From contig SUXJ01000010.1 in assembly GCA_015061005.1 (NCBI GenBank), positions 1 through 64,000 on the forward strand: a stretch of 64,000 nt of DNA, in the 5' to 3' direction. Position 1 is the stretch's first letter. The number at the start of each line of letters is the position of its first letter. The translations under genes were made by a program, and so were the position numbers. The DNA comes from Bacteroidales bacterium. Its GTDB lineage: Bacteria > Bacteroidota > Bacteroidia > Bacteroidales > Muribaculaceae. Shown here piece after piece: positions 35,385 through 44,544 of the stretch. The notes beneath the pieces were generated by a model that made no database searches, was not told the origin of the DNA, and saw only the letters and a list, made by a program, of their open reading frames with translations.

Positions 35385-36601
35385 TTGACCTGATAAGAGA
35401 AATATCTCAAACCATGCGCAGCAACAAACTGCGCACCGTTTTGACCGGAATTGCTGTAGCATGGGGTATCTTCATGCTCATAGTGTTGATGGGGCTAAGC
35501 AATGGGGTAGTCAACACCTTTAATGAAAACACCCGAAGCCAAGGCTCTAACGTGCTCAAAGTGTGGGGAGGCATAACATCTCACGCTTGGGACGGCTACA
35601 AACAAGGTCGCACAATTGAATTACAAAGCACTGACCTTGAGCCAATCAAACACAACAACGAACATCAAGTTGCGTCCGTAACAGCCGCAATACGCAGTTC
35701 AGCCGTTACCATTTCAACGCCCCACGACTATATGACGGGAAGCTATGAAGGCATTTTCCCTGATGAAGCACGCCAGAGAGCTTTGGAAGTTCCTTGGGGT
35801 AGATTTATTAACGACAGAGACATGGCTGAAAAACGCAAAGTGATGGTTATCAGCGAACAAGTAGCAGTGAGCCTATTTAAAAACCCCGCTGCCGCAACCG
35901 GACAGTCCATAAAAGTAGGCGACTTGGTGTTTCAGGTCATTGGCGTTTACCAATCCAAATGGAGCCGTAGCGTATATATCCCCTACACCACCGCCCGCAT
36001 TCTTCAGGGCGGAGGAGTTAACGTCAACGAAATAAACGTGGAACTGCAGAACGTAAAAACACAAGAAGATGGAACCGACGCGGAAACTAAAACGCGCGAA
36101 TCGCTTGCTTCTCTCCATGATTTCAGAGCCGACGATGAAAGTGCCGTTAATATTTGGAACAGGTTCAACCAACAACTATCCATGCAACAAGGCATGAACA
36201 TTCTGACGATTGCGGTTTGGATCATCGGGCTTCTTACCTTACTCAGTGGCATCATCGGTGTGAATAATATCATGTTTGTCAGCGTCAGAGAACGCACTCA
36301 CGAAATCGGTATTCGCCGTGCCATCGGAGCTAAACCACGAAACATTTTGACTCAAATAATCCTCGAAAGCGTCAGCATCACTACTGTGTTCGGATATGTA
36401 GGCATCGCCATGGGGTCGCTCGTAACTGGGATTCTCACCAAGATTGCTGAAAACGTCGAATTTATAAATAACCCTACAGTTGACCTCAGCGTGGCACTGT
36501 CGGTAACCATTGTATTAATTATTGCAGGCATGGCAGCCGGTCTTTTCCCTGCACTTAAAGCCATTAAAATTAAACCCGTTGAAGCTCTTCGCGACGAATG
36601 A
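35381..36601 (+). CDS. MacB-like ABC permease 1
   Basis: 406 residues. An N-terminal membrane helix (about 17-40), a large MacB_PCD periplasmic domain (to about 280), and an FtsX domain with three C-terminal helices. The conserved RERTHEIGIRRAIGAKPRNIL loop between them is the ATPase contact region. The first and second permease genes are homologous; together they can form a heterodimer. Overlaps both neighbours by ATGA. Confidence 0.9.
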   Translation: MIDLIREISQTMRSNKLRTVLTGIAVAWGIFMLIVLMGLSNGVVNTFNENTRSQGSNVLKVWGGITSHAWDGYKQGRTIELQSTDLEPIKHNNEHQVASVTAAIRSSAVTISTPHDYMTGSYEGIFPDEARQRALEVPWGRFINDRDMAEKRKVMVISEQVAVSLFKNPAAATGQSIKVGDLVFQVIGVYQSKWSRSVYIPYTTARILQGGGVNVNEINVELQNVKTQEDGTDAETKTRESLASLHDFRADDESAVNIWNRFNQQLSMQQGMNILTIAVWIIGLLTLLSGIIGVNNIMFVSVRERTHEIGIRRAIGAKPRNILTQIILESVSITTVFGYVGIAMGSLVTGILTKIAENVEFINNPTVDLSVALSVTIVLIIAGMAAGLFPALKAIKIKPVEALRDE

Positions 36602-37836
36602 AAACAGGATTTTTCGACATAGAGAATTGGAAAGAAATAGGAGCAACACTTGCCCGAAATAAAACGCGAACGTTCCTCACTGCTTTTGGCATATTCTGGG
36701 GAACAGCAATGCTCGCCATGCTTCTGGGAGGAGCAAAAGGGTTGGAAGCAATGCTACGTAAAAACTTCGAAGGATTTGCCACTAATTCCGCAGTACTCGC
36801 GCCAAATCGCCGCACTATTTCTTATCAAGGCTTCAATAAAGGAACAAGCTGGTCGCTGACCAACTCCGACATCAAGGCGATTCGCAAAATCCCGGGAATT
36901 GACGCTGTAGCCCCGACCACGACCAACATGGCAGGCAAAATGACAGTCAGTTCCGGCAAACACAGCACCACGGCCGACGTGCAAGGAGTGGACCAAGATT
37001 TCGTTAAAGTTTTTCTGCCAAACATCATCGAGGGACGATTTATCAACGAAAGCGACGTGGTGCACCGACAAAAGAACGTTATTTTGGGGCGCAACATTGC
37101 CAACAAGATATTCCCTGACGGCAATGCTCTCGGACAGTTTGTCAACCTCTCGGGCATATATTATAAGGTTATCGGGATTGCATATCAAGAGGCCGAGGTA
37201 AACATCAACGGCTCTAAAATTGATGACCAAGTCACAATGCCGATGAGTACTCTGGCTCAAGCATTTAATCTCGGAGAAAACGTTGGCGGAACTATGCTCA
37301 CTGCTATACCCGGAACATCGCCCACCGAATTGAAGCCGCGCATTTTCCGAGCCATTAGAGCTTCACACCCCATTGCTCCCGACGATGACCAAGCCATGTT
37401 CTTCTTCGATGTGAGCGAACAATTTGCCATGGTCGACAATCTCTTTCTGGGAATCACCCTACTGGCATTTTTCGTCGGTATCGGCACCTTAATTGCAGGA
37501 ATAATTGGAGTGGGCAATATAATGTGGGTAATTGTCAAAGAGCGCACCACCGAAATCGGCATTCGCCGCGCTATCGGAGCTAAACCTATCGACATTGTTA
37601 CTCAAATTCTCTCCGAAGGAGTGGCTCTGACCACAATCGCCGGAATTGCCGGTATTTCATTCGCCTCCGCCGTTTTAGGCATCACAACAGAGATGACCCA
37701 CACCGATTTCCAAATGTCATTCTTCCAAGCAATCGGAATCGTCACCGTATTTATGATTCTGGGCATTGGAGCAAGTATAATTCCGTCACTCAAATCAATG
37801 AAAATAAAACCAATTGAAGCAATAAACGACAAATGA
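36598..37836 (+). CDS. MacB-like ABC permease 2
   Basis: 412 residues, same plan as the previous gene: an N-terminal helix (about 20-40), a periplasmic domain and a FtsX domain with KERTTEIGIRRAIGAKPID before the last two helices. The periplasmic part diverges from permease 1, which suggests that the pair works as a heterodimer and not as a recent duplication. Overlaps neighbours by ATGA. Confidence 0.9.
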   Translation: MKTGFFDIENWKEIGATLARNKTRTFLTAFGIFWGTAMLAMLLGGAKGLEAMLRKNFEGFATNSAVLAPNRRTISYQGFNKGTSWSLTNSDIKAIRKIPGIDAVAPTTTNMAGKMTVSSGKHSTTADVQGVDQDFVKVFLPNIIEGRFINESDVVHRQKNVILGRNIANKIFPDGNALGQFVNLSGIYYKVIGIAYQEAEVNINGSKIDDQVTMPMSTLAQAFNLGENVGGTMLTAIPGTSPTELKPRIFRAIRASHPIAPDDDQAMFFFDVSEQFAMVDNLFLGITLLAFFVGIGTLIAGIIGVGNIMWVIVKERTTEIGIRRAIGAKPIDIVTQILSEGVALTTIAGIAGISFASAVLGITTEMTHTDFQMSFFQAIGIVTVFMILGIGASIIPSLKSMKIKPIEAINDK

Positions 37837-38924
37837 AAAAGTTCTTCAAAATCCTATTATGGATTGTAGTGGCTCTGATTTTTATCGCCACATTCGTCTA
37901 CCTCTTCAACAATTCCAAGCCGAAAAAAACAGAGTTTCAAATCATCGAACCGACTTGTGATGCCACAATCTCACGCACCACTCTGTTGACCGGAGCCATT
38001 GAGCCTCGTGATGAAATTGAAATCAAACCGCAAATTTCCGGAATTATATCCGAAATCCTTGTGGAAGCAGGCGAACACGTGAACCACGGCGACATAATTG
38101 CCAAAATCAAAGTCATACCCGAGCAATCACAACTCAGTTCTGCCGAAAATCGCGTAAAAGTAGCCAAAACAGCCCTTGAACTGCAAAAAAGCAAAAGCGC
38201 CAGAACGGCTGAACTCTACGAAAAAAAATTCGTGAGCCGCGAAGAATACGAGGAATCACAAAGCGCTCTGCGATCTGCCGAGATTGAACTTGCATCTGCC
38301 GAAGACGCACTCATGATTGTGCGCGAAGGCGTTTCTGCCAATAATGCTCAGAGTTCAAACACTCTTGTACGCTCAACGATAACCGGTCTTGTCTTGGACG
38401 TTCCCGTCAAAGTCGGCACTTCCGTAATTCAATCAAACACTTTCAACGACGGCACTACAATCGCAAAAGTCGCCGATATGACAGACTTGATTTTCAAAGG
38501 AAAGGTCGATGAAACTGAGGTCGGATTGCTCTATCCGGGTCAACCAATGGTCATAACCATCGGCGCACTGCAAGATGTCAGTTGTCCGGCATCCATAGAG
38601 TATATTTCTCCTAAAGCAACAAATGAAAACGGCACCAATACCTTTGAAATTAAAGCCGCAGTAAATATGCCCGACATTAAAAACATACGTGCCGGCTATA
38701 GTGCAAATGCTGCTGTGACACTGAAAGAAGTCAATGGAATTATGACCGTACCTGAAGCAATCGTAGAATTTGTCGGCGAAAATGCCTTTGTCAATGTTCT
38801 CACTGACACGGAAAAAATGAAATTTGAACGTCGCGCCATAAAAACCGGACTCAGCGACGGCATCAATATCGAAGTAATCGAAGGTATCAAACCCGAAGAC
38901 AAACTCAAAGGAGCCTCCCTATGA
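37833..38924 (+). CDS. MacA/HlyD-type periplasmic adaptor
   Basis: 363 residues. N-terminal anchor helix (about 7-25), followed by barrel-sandwich half (GAIEPRDEIEIKPQISG), a helical hairpin (about 100-150) and the second half of the lipoyl domain (STITGLVLDVPVKVGTSV). A beta-barrel and membrane-proximal domain follow. It would connect the FtsX permeases to the outer-membrane TolC. Overlaps neighbours by ATGA, so expression is coupled with both. Confidence 0.92.
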   Translation: MKKFFKILLWIVVALIFIATFVYLFNNSKPKKTEFQIIEPTCDATISRTTLLTGAIEPRDEIEIKPQISGIISEILVEAGEHVNHGDIIAKIKVIPEQSQLSSAENRVKVAKTALELQKSKSARTAELYEKKFVSREEYEESQSALRSAEIELASAEDALMIVREGVSANNAQSSNTLVRSTITGLVLDVPVKVGTSVIQSNTFNDGTTIAKVADMTDLIFKGKVDETEVGLLYPGQPMVITIGALQDVSCPASIEYISPKATNENGTNTFEIKAAVNMPDIKNIRAGYSANAAVTLKEVNGIMTVPEAIVEFVGENAFVNVLTDTEKMKFERRAIKTGLSDGINIEVIEGIKPEDKLKGASL

Positions 38925-40219
38925 AACGTATTCTCTTACTTCTGACAATTCCAATCGCATTGTCAATAAGCGCTCGAGAATGGACACTCGACGAGTGCAT
39001 TGACTATGCCATTGAAAACAACTTGACCATCAAGGCTCAAGAAATAAGCCTAATGGAGGCGGAGCAGCAACTCACCGCAGCGAAAGACGCGGTGCTCCCT
39101 CAAGTAAGCGGCCAAGTAAGCAACTCGTGGAACTTCGGTCGCGGTTTGACATCAAGCAACACATACGCAAACAGCAACACTATGAACTTTGGTGCCAACA
39201 TAGGGTTGCAACTCCCCCTATTCAACGGATTGCAAACAATACGCCAAATTGACTATGCCAAAGCATCGCTTACGGCTATTGTTGAAACTGTTGAAGCGAC
39301 GAAAGATGACGTTACTCTCCGAATCATTGCTCAGTATCTCCAAACTCTCTATTGCAGAGAATTAGAATCTGTTGCCTTGTCTCAGCTAAACATAACCGAA
39401 GAAGAGTTGGAACGGCGAAAAGCATTGCTTGAAGCCGGCAAAATTCCTGAAGCGGATATGCTTGACGCCGGCAGCCAAGTTGCCCAAGCTCGCCTCCAAT
39501 GGGTCACCGCACAAAATGATACGCGCTTGGCACTCCTTGACTTGTCGCAATTACTCCGTTTACCCGCATCAGAAGATTTTGCAATAGCAAACCTCAATGG
39601 TGAGCAACTCCCCACCCTTCGCGAACCTAACGCCGTCTATGAAGCCGCACTATCCAACAACCATACGATAAATGCCAATCGACTGCAAATCCATGCAGCC
39701 GAACGCAACATCAAGGTGGCTCAAACGGGCTGGATTCCCCGACTCAGTTTCAATGCCGGATTAGGCACAAATTACTATAAAATTTCCAATTTCGACAATA
39801 ATCGATTTAAAGACCAAATGCGCGAAAATTTCAGCCAATACGTCGGTTTCAGTCTCAGTGTGCCCATTTTCGACGGATTCTCCACGCGCAACAACGTCAG
39901 ACGTGCCGAACTGCAGCGACTCAATGCCAACCTGAACCTTGAAACTCAAATGGATAATCTCTATAAAGCCATCAACGAGTCATACTTTCAAGCCGTTGGC
40001 GCACGCGAACGCCTGACAGCTGCAATCGAAGCGACAACCGCCGCCGAAGCGGCTCTGGCTGCCGTACGCGAAAAATACAACCTCGGACGCGCTACTGCCA
40101 CTGATTTCGACAACGCCAAAGAGCAACTTCTGCAATCGCAGTCCGAACGCGCTCGGGCGCTCTACGAACTTCTGCTCCGCGCTCGCATTCTCGACTTCTA
40201 CGCTGAGGGTCGGAAATAA
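38921..40219 (+). CDS. TolC family outer membrane efflux protein
   Basis: 432 residues with a signal peptide (about 1-18, ending SISA). Two homologous helical-hairpin halves are typical of OEP: the first starts with WTLDECIDYAIENNLTIKA (in pieces) and the second with AVYEAALSNNHTI. The YNLGRATATDF motif before the last long helix is the classic TolC-end signature. It forms the outer-membrane channel of the MacAB-like pump and closes the operon; a 10-bp inverted repeat follows. Confidence 0.92.
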   Translation: MKRILLLLTIPIALSISAREWTLDECIDYAIENNLTIKAQEISLMEAEQQLTAAKDAVLPQVSGQVSNSWNFGRGLTSSNTYANSNTMNFGANIGLQLPLFNGLQTIRQIDYAKASLTAIVETVEATKDDVTLRIIAQYLQTLYCRELESVALSQLNITEEELERRKALLEAGKIPEADMLDAGSQVAQARLQWVTAQNDTRLALLDLSQLLRLPASEDFAIANLNGEQLPTLREPNAVYEAALSNNHTINANRLQIHAAERNIKVAQTGWIPRLSFNAGLGTNYYKISNFDNNRFKDQMRENFSQYVGFSLSVPIFDGFSTRNNVRRAELQRLNANLNLETQMDNLYKAINESYFQAVGARERLTAAIEATTAAEAALAAVREKYNLGRATATDFDNAKEQLLQSQSERARALYELLLRARILDFYAEGRK

Positions 40220-40253
40220 TCTCCACCATTCTGACTCCTTTTCGCCTCTATCT

Positions 40254-40290
40254 CCTTCTGCACATTGCCTCATAAAAAGTGCAGAAGGTT
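40254..40290 (+). terminator. Probable terminator of the efflux operon
   Basis: CCTTCTGCAC (40254-40263) and GTGCAGAAGG (40279-40288) pair perfectly over 10 bp. The T-tail is short (TTAACTTTG), so it may be a weak terminator. Confidence 0.55.
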
Positions 40291-40304
40291 AACTTTGAAA
40301 AAAA

Positions 40305-40338
40305 ATTGCCGTTTTCCAAAAATATTGATTACATTTGC
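40305..40338 (+). promoter_or_regulatory. kor operon promoter (ATTG -33, TACATTTGC -7)
   Basis: ATTG at 40305-40308, a 21-bp spacer and TACATTTGC at 40330-40338. A leader of about 55 nt follows with a perfect hairpin, AGTAAGG/CCTTACT (40346-40352 and 40359-40365). Confidence 0.6.
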
Positions 40339-40400
40339 ACTTGAAGTAAGGAAACTCCCTTACTGCAAAAATAGTAATCATTATTCTAAAAATAAACATT

Positions 40401-40631
40401 ATGGCAAAGGCAATAGGAGTAGTCGAAATTGACACCAATCGCTGCAAAGGGTGCAACTTGTGCGTTGTTGCATGCCCTACTAATGTGCTCTCACTTCGTC
40501 AGCAAGAGGTTAACGACAAGGGCTACAACTTTGCCTACATGCTCAATGCCGATAACTGTATAGGCTGCGGTTCATGCTCCCTTGTATGTCCCGACTCTTG
40601 CATTGAAGTTTATCGCCTTATTCAGAAATAA
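40401..40631 (+). CDS. korD: 2-oxoacid oxidoreductase ferredoxin subunit (KorD-like)
   Basis: 76 residues with two [4Fe-4S] sites: CKGCNLCVVACP and CIGCGSCSLVCPDSC. It transfers electrons from the TPP subunit to the cell's ferredoxin. It is the first gene of the D-A-B-C order seen in 2-oxoglutarate:ferredoxin oxidoreductases of Bacteroidota. The start follows the promoter and a leader hairpin. Confidence 0.88.
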   Translation: MAKAIGVVEIDTNRCKGCNLCVVACPTNVLSLRQQEVNDKGYNFAYMLNADNCIGCGSCSLVCPDSCIEVYRLIQK

Positions 40632-40667
40632 ACGCTGAGTGTGTAGCAAAATTTAGATTCTATCATT

Positions 40668-41756
40668 ATGATGAACCAAGAAGAAGTTAGACTGATGAAA
40701 GGCAACGAAGCGATTGCTCACGCTGCAATTCGCTATGGCGTTGACGGATACTTCGGCTATCCGATTACTCCTCAGTCTGAAGTACTGGAAACTCTTGAGG
40801 CCCTCATGCCGTGGGAAACGACCGGCATGACCGTACTGCAAGCCGAAAGCGAAGTGGCCGCTATCAACATGGTCTATGGTGGAGCATCGATGGGCAAAGC
40901 CGTCATGACATCATCATCTTCGCCCGGCATGAGCCTCAAGCAAGAAGGCATCAGCTATATTGCGGCAGGTCAGCTCCCCGCTCTGATTGTCAATGTGATG
41001 CGAGGCGGTCCCGGATTGGGAACAATTCAGCCTTCACAAGCCGATTACTTCCAAGCAGTAAAAGGGGGCGGACATGGTGACTATCATCTGATCGTTCTGG
41101 CCCCGGCATCTGTGCAAGACATGGCGGACTTTGTGGGTCTCGGATTTGATTTATCCTTCAAATATCGCACCCCTGCTATGATCCTCGCCGATGGCGTAAT
41201 TGGACAAATGATGGAAAAAGTCGTGCTTCCGCCTGAAAAGCCGCGCCGCACTGCCGAGCAGATTATCCGGCAGTGTCCGTGGGCTGTCACAGGGAAACGC
41301 GGACGCAAGGAACGTAACGTGTCCACCACTCTCGAAATGGAGCCCCGACTCATGGAGAAGAACAACGAACGCCTACAACGCACCTACGATGAAATTGCAG
41401 CCAACGAAGTCCGATTTGAAGAATACATGACTGAAGATGCTGAATATCTCATCGTGGCATTCGGATGCATGAGCCGTATCTGCAAAAAAGCCATCCAAAA
41501 CGCTCGTGCTGAAGGCATAAAAGTCGGATTGCTTCGCCCAATTACCCTTTGGCCATTCCCATCAAAAGCCATTGCTGAAAAAGCTCCGGCAATGAAAGGA
41601 ATTCTCGTTGCAGAACTCAATTCCGGACAGATGATTGAGGACGTGCGTTTGGCGGTTGAAGGTGCGGCGCCCGTGCGCCACTTTGGCCGTAACGGCGGTG
41701 TCGTTCCCAACCCCGGTGAAATAATCAACGCATTGAAAAACGAATTCATAAAGTAA
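40668..41756 (+). CDS. korA: 2-oxoacid:ferredoxin oxidoreductase alpha subunit
   Basis: 362 residues. It has the pyrimidine-binding domain of the oxidoreductase (FGYPITPQSE near residue 27, ASMGKAVMTSSSSPG, then the FKYRTPAMILADG region) followed by a transketolase-C-like domain. It converts 2-oxoglutarate or a branched-chain 2-oxoacid to acyl-CoA with the beta subunit. Two consecutive ATG codons leave the exact start open. The four-gene arrangement favours the 2-oxoglutarate enzyme, but VOR cannot be excluded. Confidence 0.88.
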   Translation: MMNQEEVRLMKGNEAIAHAAIRYGVDGYFGYPITPQSEVLETLEALMPWETTGMTVLQAESEVAAINMVYGGASMGKAVMTSSSSPGMSLKQEGISYIAAGQLPALIVNVMRGGPGLGTIQPSQADYFQAVKGGGHGDYHLIVLAPASVQDMADFVGLGFDLSFKYRTPAMILADGVIGQMMEKVVLPPEKPRRTAEQIIRQCPWAVTGKRGRKERNVSTTLEMEPRLMEKNNERLQRTYDEIAANEVRFEEYMTEDAEYLIVAFGCMSRICKKAIQNARAEGIKVGLLRPITLWPFPSKAIAEKAPAMKGILVAELNSGQMIEDVRLAVEGAAPVRHFGRNGGVVPNPGEIINALKNEFIK

Positions 41757-41775
41757 CATATTAGGAGTAACCGTT

Positions 41776-42555
41776 ATGACCAAAGAAGAAATCATTGCCC
41801 AAGGTGGCTCGAAAGTAAACTCGCGTCCGCGCCTACTCCTGCCGGCCACTATGCACTATTGCCCCGGATGCTCCCACGGGGTAGTCCACAAACTCGTGGC
41901 AGAAGTCATTGATGAGCTCGGCATGGAAGACAATGCAATCGGTGTTGCCCCGGTCGGATGCGCAGTCTTCGCATATAACTATATCGACATCGACTGGATT
42001 GAAGCCGCCCACGGCAGAGCCCCCGCCGTTGCTACGGCTGCAGCGCGACTCGACCCCTCAGCTGTGGTATTCACATACCAAGGCGACGGTGACCTTGCAG
42101 CAATCGGAACCTGCGAATCAATCCACGCTTGTAACCGCGGTGAAAACATAACCATCATTTTCATCAACAACGGCATCTATGGAATGACCGGCGGCCAAAT
42201 GGCGCCCACAACTCTTGAGGGCATGAAAACCGCCACTACACCTTACGGCCGTAGAGTGGATCTCAACGGATATCCTCTTAATATCACCAATTTGGTGAAA
42301 GAACTCGATGGCACATGCTATGTCACTCGCGAATCTGTACATACTCCCGCTGCCGTACGCAAATGTAAAGCGGCTCTGCGCCAAGCGTTCATCAACACTC
42401 GCGAAAAGCGTGGCACGTCATTCATCGAAGTAGTCGGAACATGCAACAGCGGTTGGAAGCTCTCGCCCGAAAAAGCCAACCAATGGATGGAAGAAAACAT
42501 GTTCGCCAAATATCCCCCGGGCGAAATTAAAAACACCGTCAAAGAAAAAAAATGA
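41776..42555 (+). CDS. korB: 2-oxoacid:ferredoxin oxidoreductase beta subunit, TPP-binding
   Basis: 259 residues. The YCPGCSHGV segment gives cluster-proximal cysteines. The TPP/Mg site is GDGDLAAIGTCESIHACNR with the NNGIYGMTGGQ follow-on. The subunit decarboxylates the 2-oxoacid on TPP and passes electrons to the ferredoxin subunit. It lies between korA (19-bp gap) and korC (ATGA overlap). TPP for it comes from pathways ending at ThiL, present at 5523. Confidence 0.9.
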   Translation: MTKEEIIAQGGSKVNSRPRLLLPATMHYCPGCSHGVVHKLVAEVIDELGMEDNAIGVAPVGCAVFAYNYIDIDWIEAAHGRAPAVATAAARLDPSAVVFTYQGDGDLAAIGTCESIHACNRGENITIIFINNGIYGMTGGQMAPTTLEGMKTATTPYGRRVDLNGYPLNITNLVKELDGTCYVTRESVHTPAAVRKCKAALRQAFINTREKRGTSFIEVVGTCNSGWKLSPEKANQWMEENMFAKYPPGEIKNTVKEKK

Positions 42556-43088
42556 CACAAGAAATCATTATAACCGGATTCGGAGGTCAAGGAGTCCTCT
42601 CCATGGGCAAAATCCTTGCCTACGCAGGCCTGCTTGACGGCCTTGAAGTAACTTGGATGCCGAGCTATGGCCCCGAACAACGCGGCGGAACAGCCAATGT
42701 CACTGTAATTCTTAGCGACGAACCCATTTCATCTCCTGTTCTTGACAAGTATGATATAGCGGTCATCCTAAACCAACAAAGCCTCGACAAGTTCGAAAAG
42801 CATGTTAAGCCCGGAGGCACAATCCTTTATGACCCTTATGGCATACATCGCTTACCGGAACGAACCGACATTAATGTCGTTGAAGTCAAAGCAACGGAAG
42901 CAGTGGTAAAAAGTGGAAACCCCAAAACATACAATATGATTTTGCTCGGTGCCCTCCTCAAACTCTTCCCAATGGTAAGTGCTGAAACCGTGATTACCGG
43001 ATTGAAAAAAACGCTTCCCGAACGCCATCATCATCTGATTCCTTCTAACCGAGAAGCAATTGACGCTGGTGCGGCTTTGGTAGGATAA
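42552..43088 (+). CDS. korC: 2-oxoacid:ferredoxin oxidoreductase gamma subunit
   Basis: 178 residues. GFGGQGVLSMGKILAYAG marks the gamma subunit, which completes the CoA/catalytic domain, and SYGPEQRGGTANV is the second conserved block. It overlaps korB by ATGA. The following gene starts 20 bp later and is not a known part of the complex. Confidence 0.9.
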   Translation: MTQEIIITGFGGQGVLSMGKILAYAGLLDGLEVTWMPSYGPEQRGGTANVTVILSDEPISSPVLDKYDIAVILNQQSLDKFEKHVKPGGTILYDPYGIHRLPERTDINVVEVKATEAVVKSGNPKTYNMILLGALLKLFPMVSAETVITGLKKTLPERHHHLIPSNREAIDAGAALVG

Positions 43089-43108
43089 TATCTTCCGACT
43101 AACAAAAT

Positions 43109-43486
43109 ATGACCGACGACGAGAAGAAACAACTGACATCTGACCCCGATGGTCTGACCACCTATGAATATATCGCTAACCATATAGGAGTCCCGGACCT
43201 TGACATTGATTGGCTCACCTCCAACCTTATCAACGTGGACTCCAATGGGCAATTTACCGGGTCCGCAGCTCGTTACCTCCATGCTATAGACCCACAAGCA
43301 TTTTCAGCTAACATTGCCAAACTGATTGAAGCGACCATCGACAAAGATCGCGAACATCGCTACCTCCTCCCCCTGATGCTCGGCATTTATGGGGAAGATT
43401 GTGACTCACACGCCAAGGAAATATCCGCTGTCGATAATAACTTCCGCAGAATATACAAACGCTTATACCCTACTTCCGTGTTATGA
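43109..43486 (+). CDS. Uncharacterised 125-residue protein
   Basis: I do not recognise this protein. It is acidic at the start, has no signal peptide or membrane helix and contains an [30 protein letters not shown] stretch, read in pieces, that looks like a small helical domain. It lies between korC (20-bp gap) and the cyclophilin gene, which its stop codon overlaps (ATGA). The codon use resembles its neighbours. The tight coupling says it is expressed, but gives no function. Confidence 0.7.
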   Translation: MTDDEKKQLTSDPDGLTTYEYIANHIGVPDLDIDWLTSNLINVDSNGQFTGSAARYLHAIDPQAFSANIAKLIEATIDKDREHRYLLPLMLGIYGEDCDSHAKEISAVDNNFRRIYKRLYPTSVL

Positions 43487-44358
43487 AAAAAATCCTTGCA
43501 GGAGTCCTCTCGCTCGTTGCCTTGACAGCGTGTGGTGACTCCAAAAACCAAAACGCTAACAATATAACATCTGACGCTGAACAAACAATGAATAACACCT
43601 CCACAATCCCTGTGGCAAAAGACTCTAAAGTCCTTATCCACACCTCCGAAGGCGACATTGAAGTCCTCCTTTATGGCGACACTCCTAAACACAATGCCAA
43701 CTTCCTCAAACTCGCCAAAGAAGGCTACTATGACGGAACCCTTTTCCACCGAGTAATCAACGAATTTATGGTGCAAACAGGCGACCCCGACAGTAAAGGT
43801 GCTCCGGCTGGAAAAGCACTCGGACAAGGCGGTCCGGGCTATCAAATTGATGCTGAATTCGTTTATCCCAAATATTTCCATAAAAAAGGCGCACTCGCAG
43901 CTGCTCGTACAGCTGACCAAGTTAACCCTGAGCGCAAAAGTTCCGGCTCACAGTTCTATATCGTTACCGGCAAAGTTTACTCCCCCGAGGAACTAACCCA
44001 AATGGAAATGCAAATGAAGCAGGGCGCAATGCAAGGCGTATTCTACAAACTTGCCGATGAACGCCGTACCGAAATTATCAAAATGCAGCAAGAAGGTGAC
44101 CAAGCCGGACTCATGAAACTCCAAGAAGAGCTCATCGCCTTGGCTGAACAACAAACGCCCGACGTAAAATTCACCGAAGAGCAACGCAATGCCTACACTA
44201 CTGTGGGTGGCACTCCGTTTCTTGACAATCAATACACCGTATTCGGCGAAGTTACAAAGGGATTAGACGTAGTAACAAAGATCGAAAAAGCCCAAACCGG
44301 AGCAGGCGACCGCCCTGTAACCGACATCAAAATCCTCTCGGTGGAAGTACTCGACTAA
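43483..44358 (+). CDS. Cyclophilin-type peptidyl-prolyl isomerase lipoprotein
   Basis: Peptidyl-prolyl cis-trans isomerase at the envelope, 291 residues. The lipobox is LTAC with Cys at residue 17. The cyclophilin domain begins near residue 50 ([20 protein letters not shown]). It has [14 protein letters not shown] and SGSQFYIV, is broken by an insertion of about 60 residues rich in Met, Gln and Glu, and resumes at [18 protein letters not shown] folding helper for exported proteins is the likely role. A hairpin terminator follows. Insertions at this place occur in Bacteroidota cyclophilins. Confidence 0.88.
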   Translation: MKKILAGVLSLVALTACGDSKNQNANNITSDAEQTMNNTSTIPVAKDSKVLIHTSEGDIEVLLYGDTPKHNANFLKLAKEGYYDGTLFHRVINEFMVQTGDPDSKGAPAGKALGQGGPGYQIDAEFVYPKYFHKKGALAAARTADQVNPERKSSGSQFYIVTGKVYSPEELTQMEMQMKQGAMQGVFYKLADERRTEIIKMQQEGDQAGLMKLQEELIALAEQQTPDVKFTEEQRNAYTTVGGTPFLDNQYTVFGEVTKGLDVVTKIEKAQTGAGDRPVTDIKILSVEVLD

Positions 44359-44384
44359 CCGAACAACAAATACCTACCTCAGAA

Positions 44385-44418
44385 ACGACTCGCCCAACCC
44401 TGGCGAGCCGTTTTTTTA
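44385..44418 (+). terminator. Terminator of the kor operon
   Basis: ACGACTCGCC (44385-44394) pairs with GGCGAGCCGT (44402-44411) with one mismatch in 10, followed by seven T. Confidence 0.75.
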
Positions 44419-44428
44419 TGCCTCCTCA

Positions 44429-44471
44429 CGAAAATCTACGCTTTTCCCCTCCGCTCTCTCCCTACCTTTGC
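44429..44471 (+). promoter_or_regulatory. Second copy of the 25-bp promoter block
   Basis: Block 44429-44453 matches 6631-6655 at 24 of 25 positions and a TACCTTTGC box (44463-44471) lies at the same 9-bp distance. What it transcribes is unclear; no gene follows on the plus strand. Confidence 0.55.
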
Positions 44472-44508
44472 AAAAAAAAAATCACCCTCCACCCTCTCAC
44501 CCAAACCC

Positions 44509-44544
44509 ATAAGCCACATAAGAAACATAAGTCACATAACCCAA
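44509..44544. repeat. 9-bp ATAA-phased repeat cluster 2
   Basis: ATAAGCCAC, ATAAGAAAC, ATAAGTCAC and ATAACCCAA stand in tandem. Confidence 0.55.
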
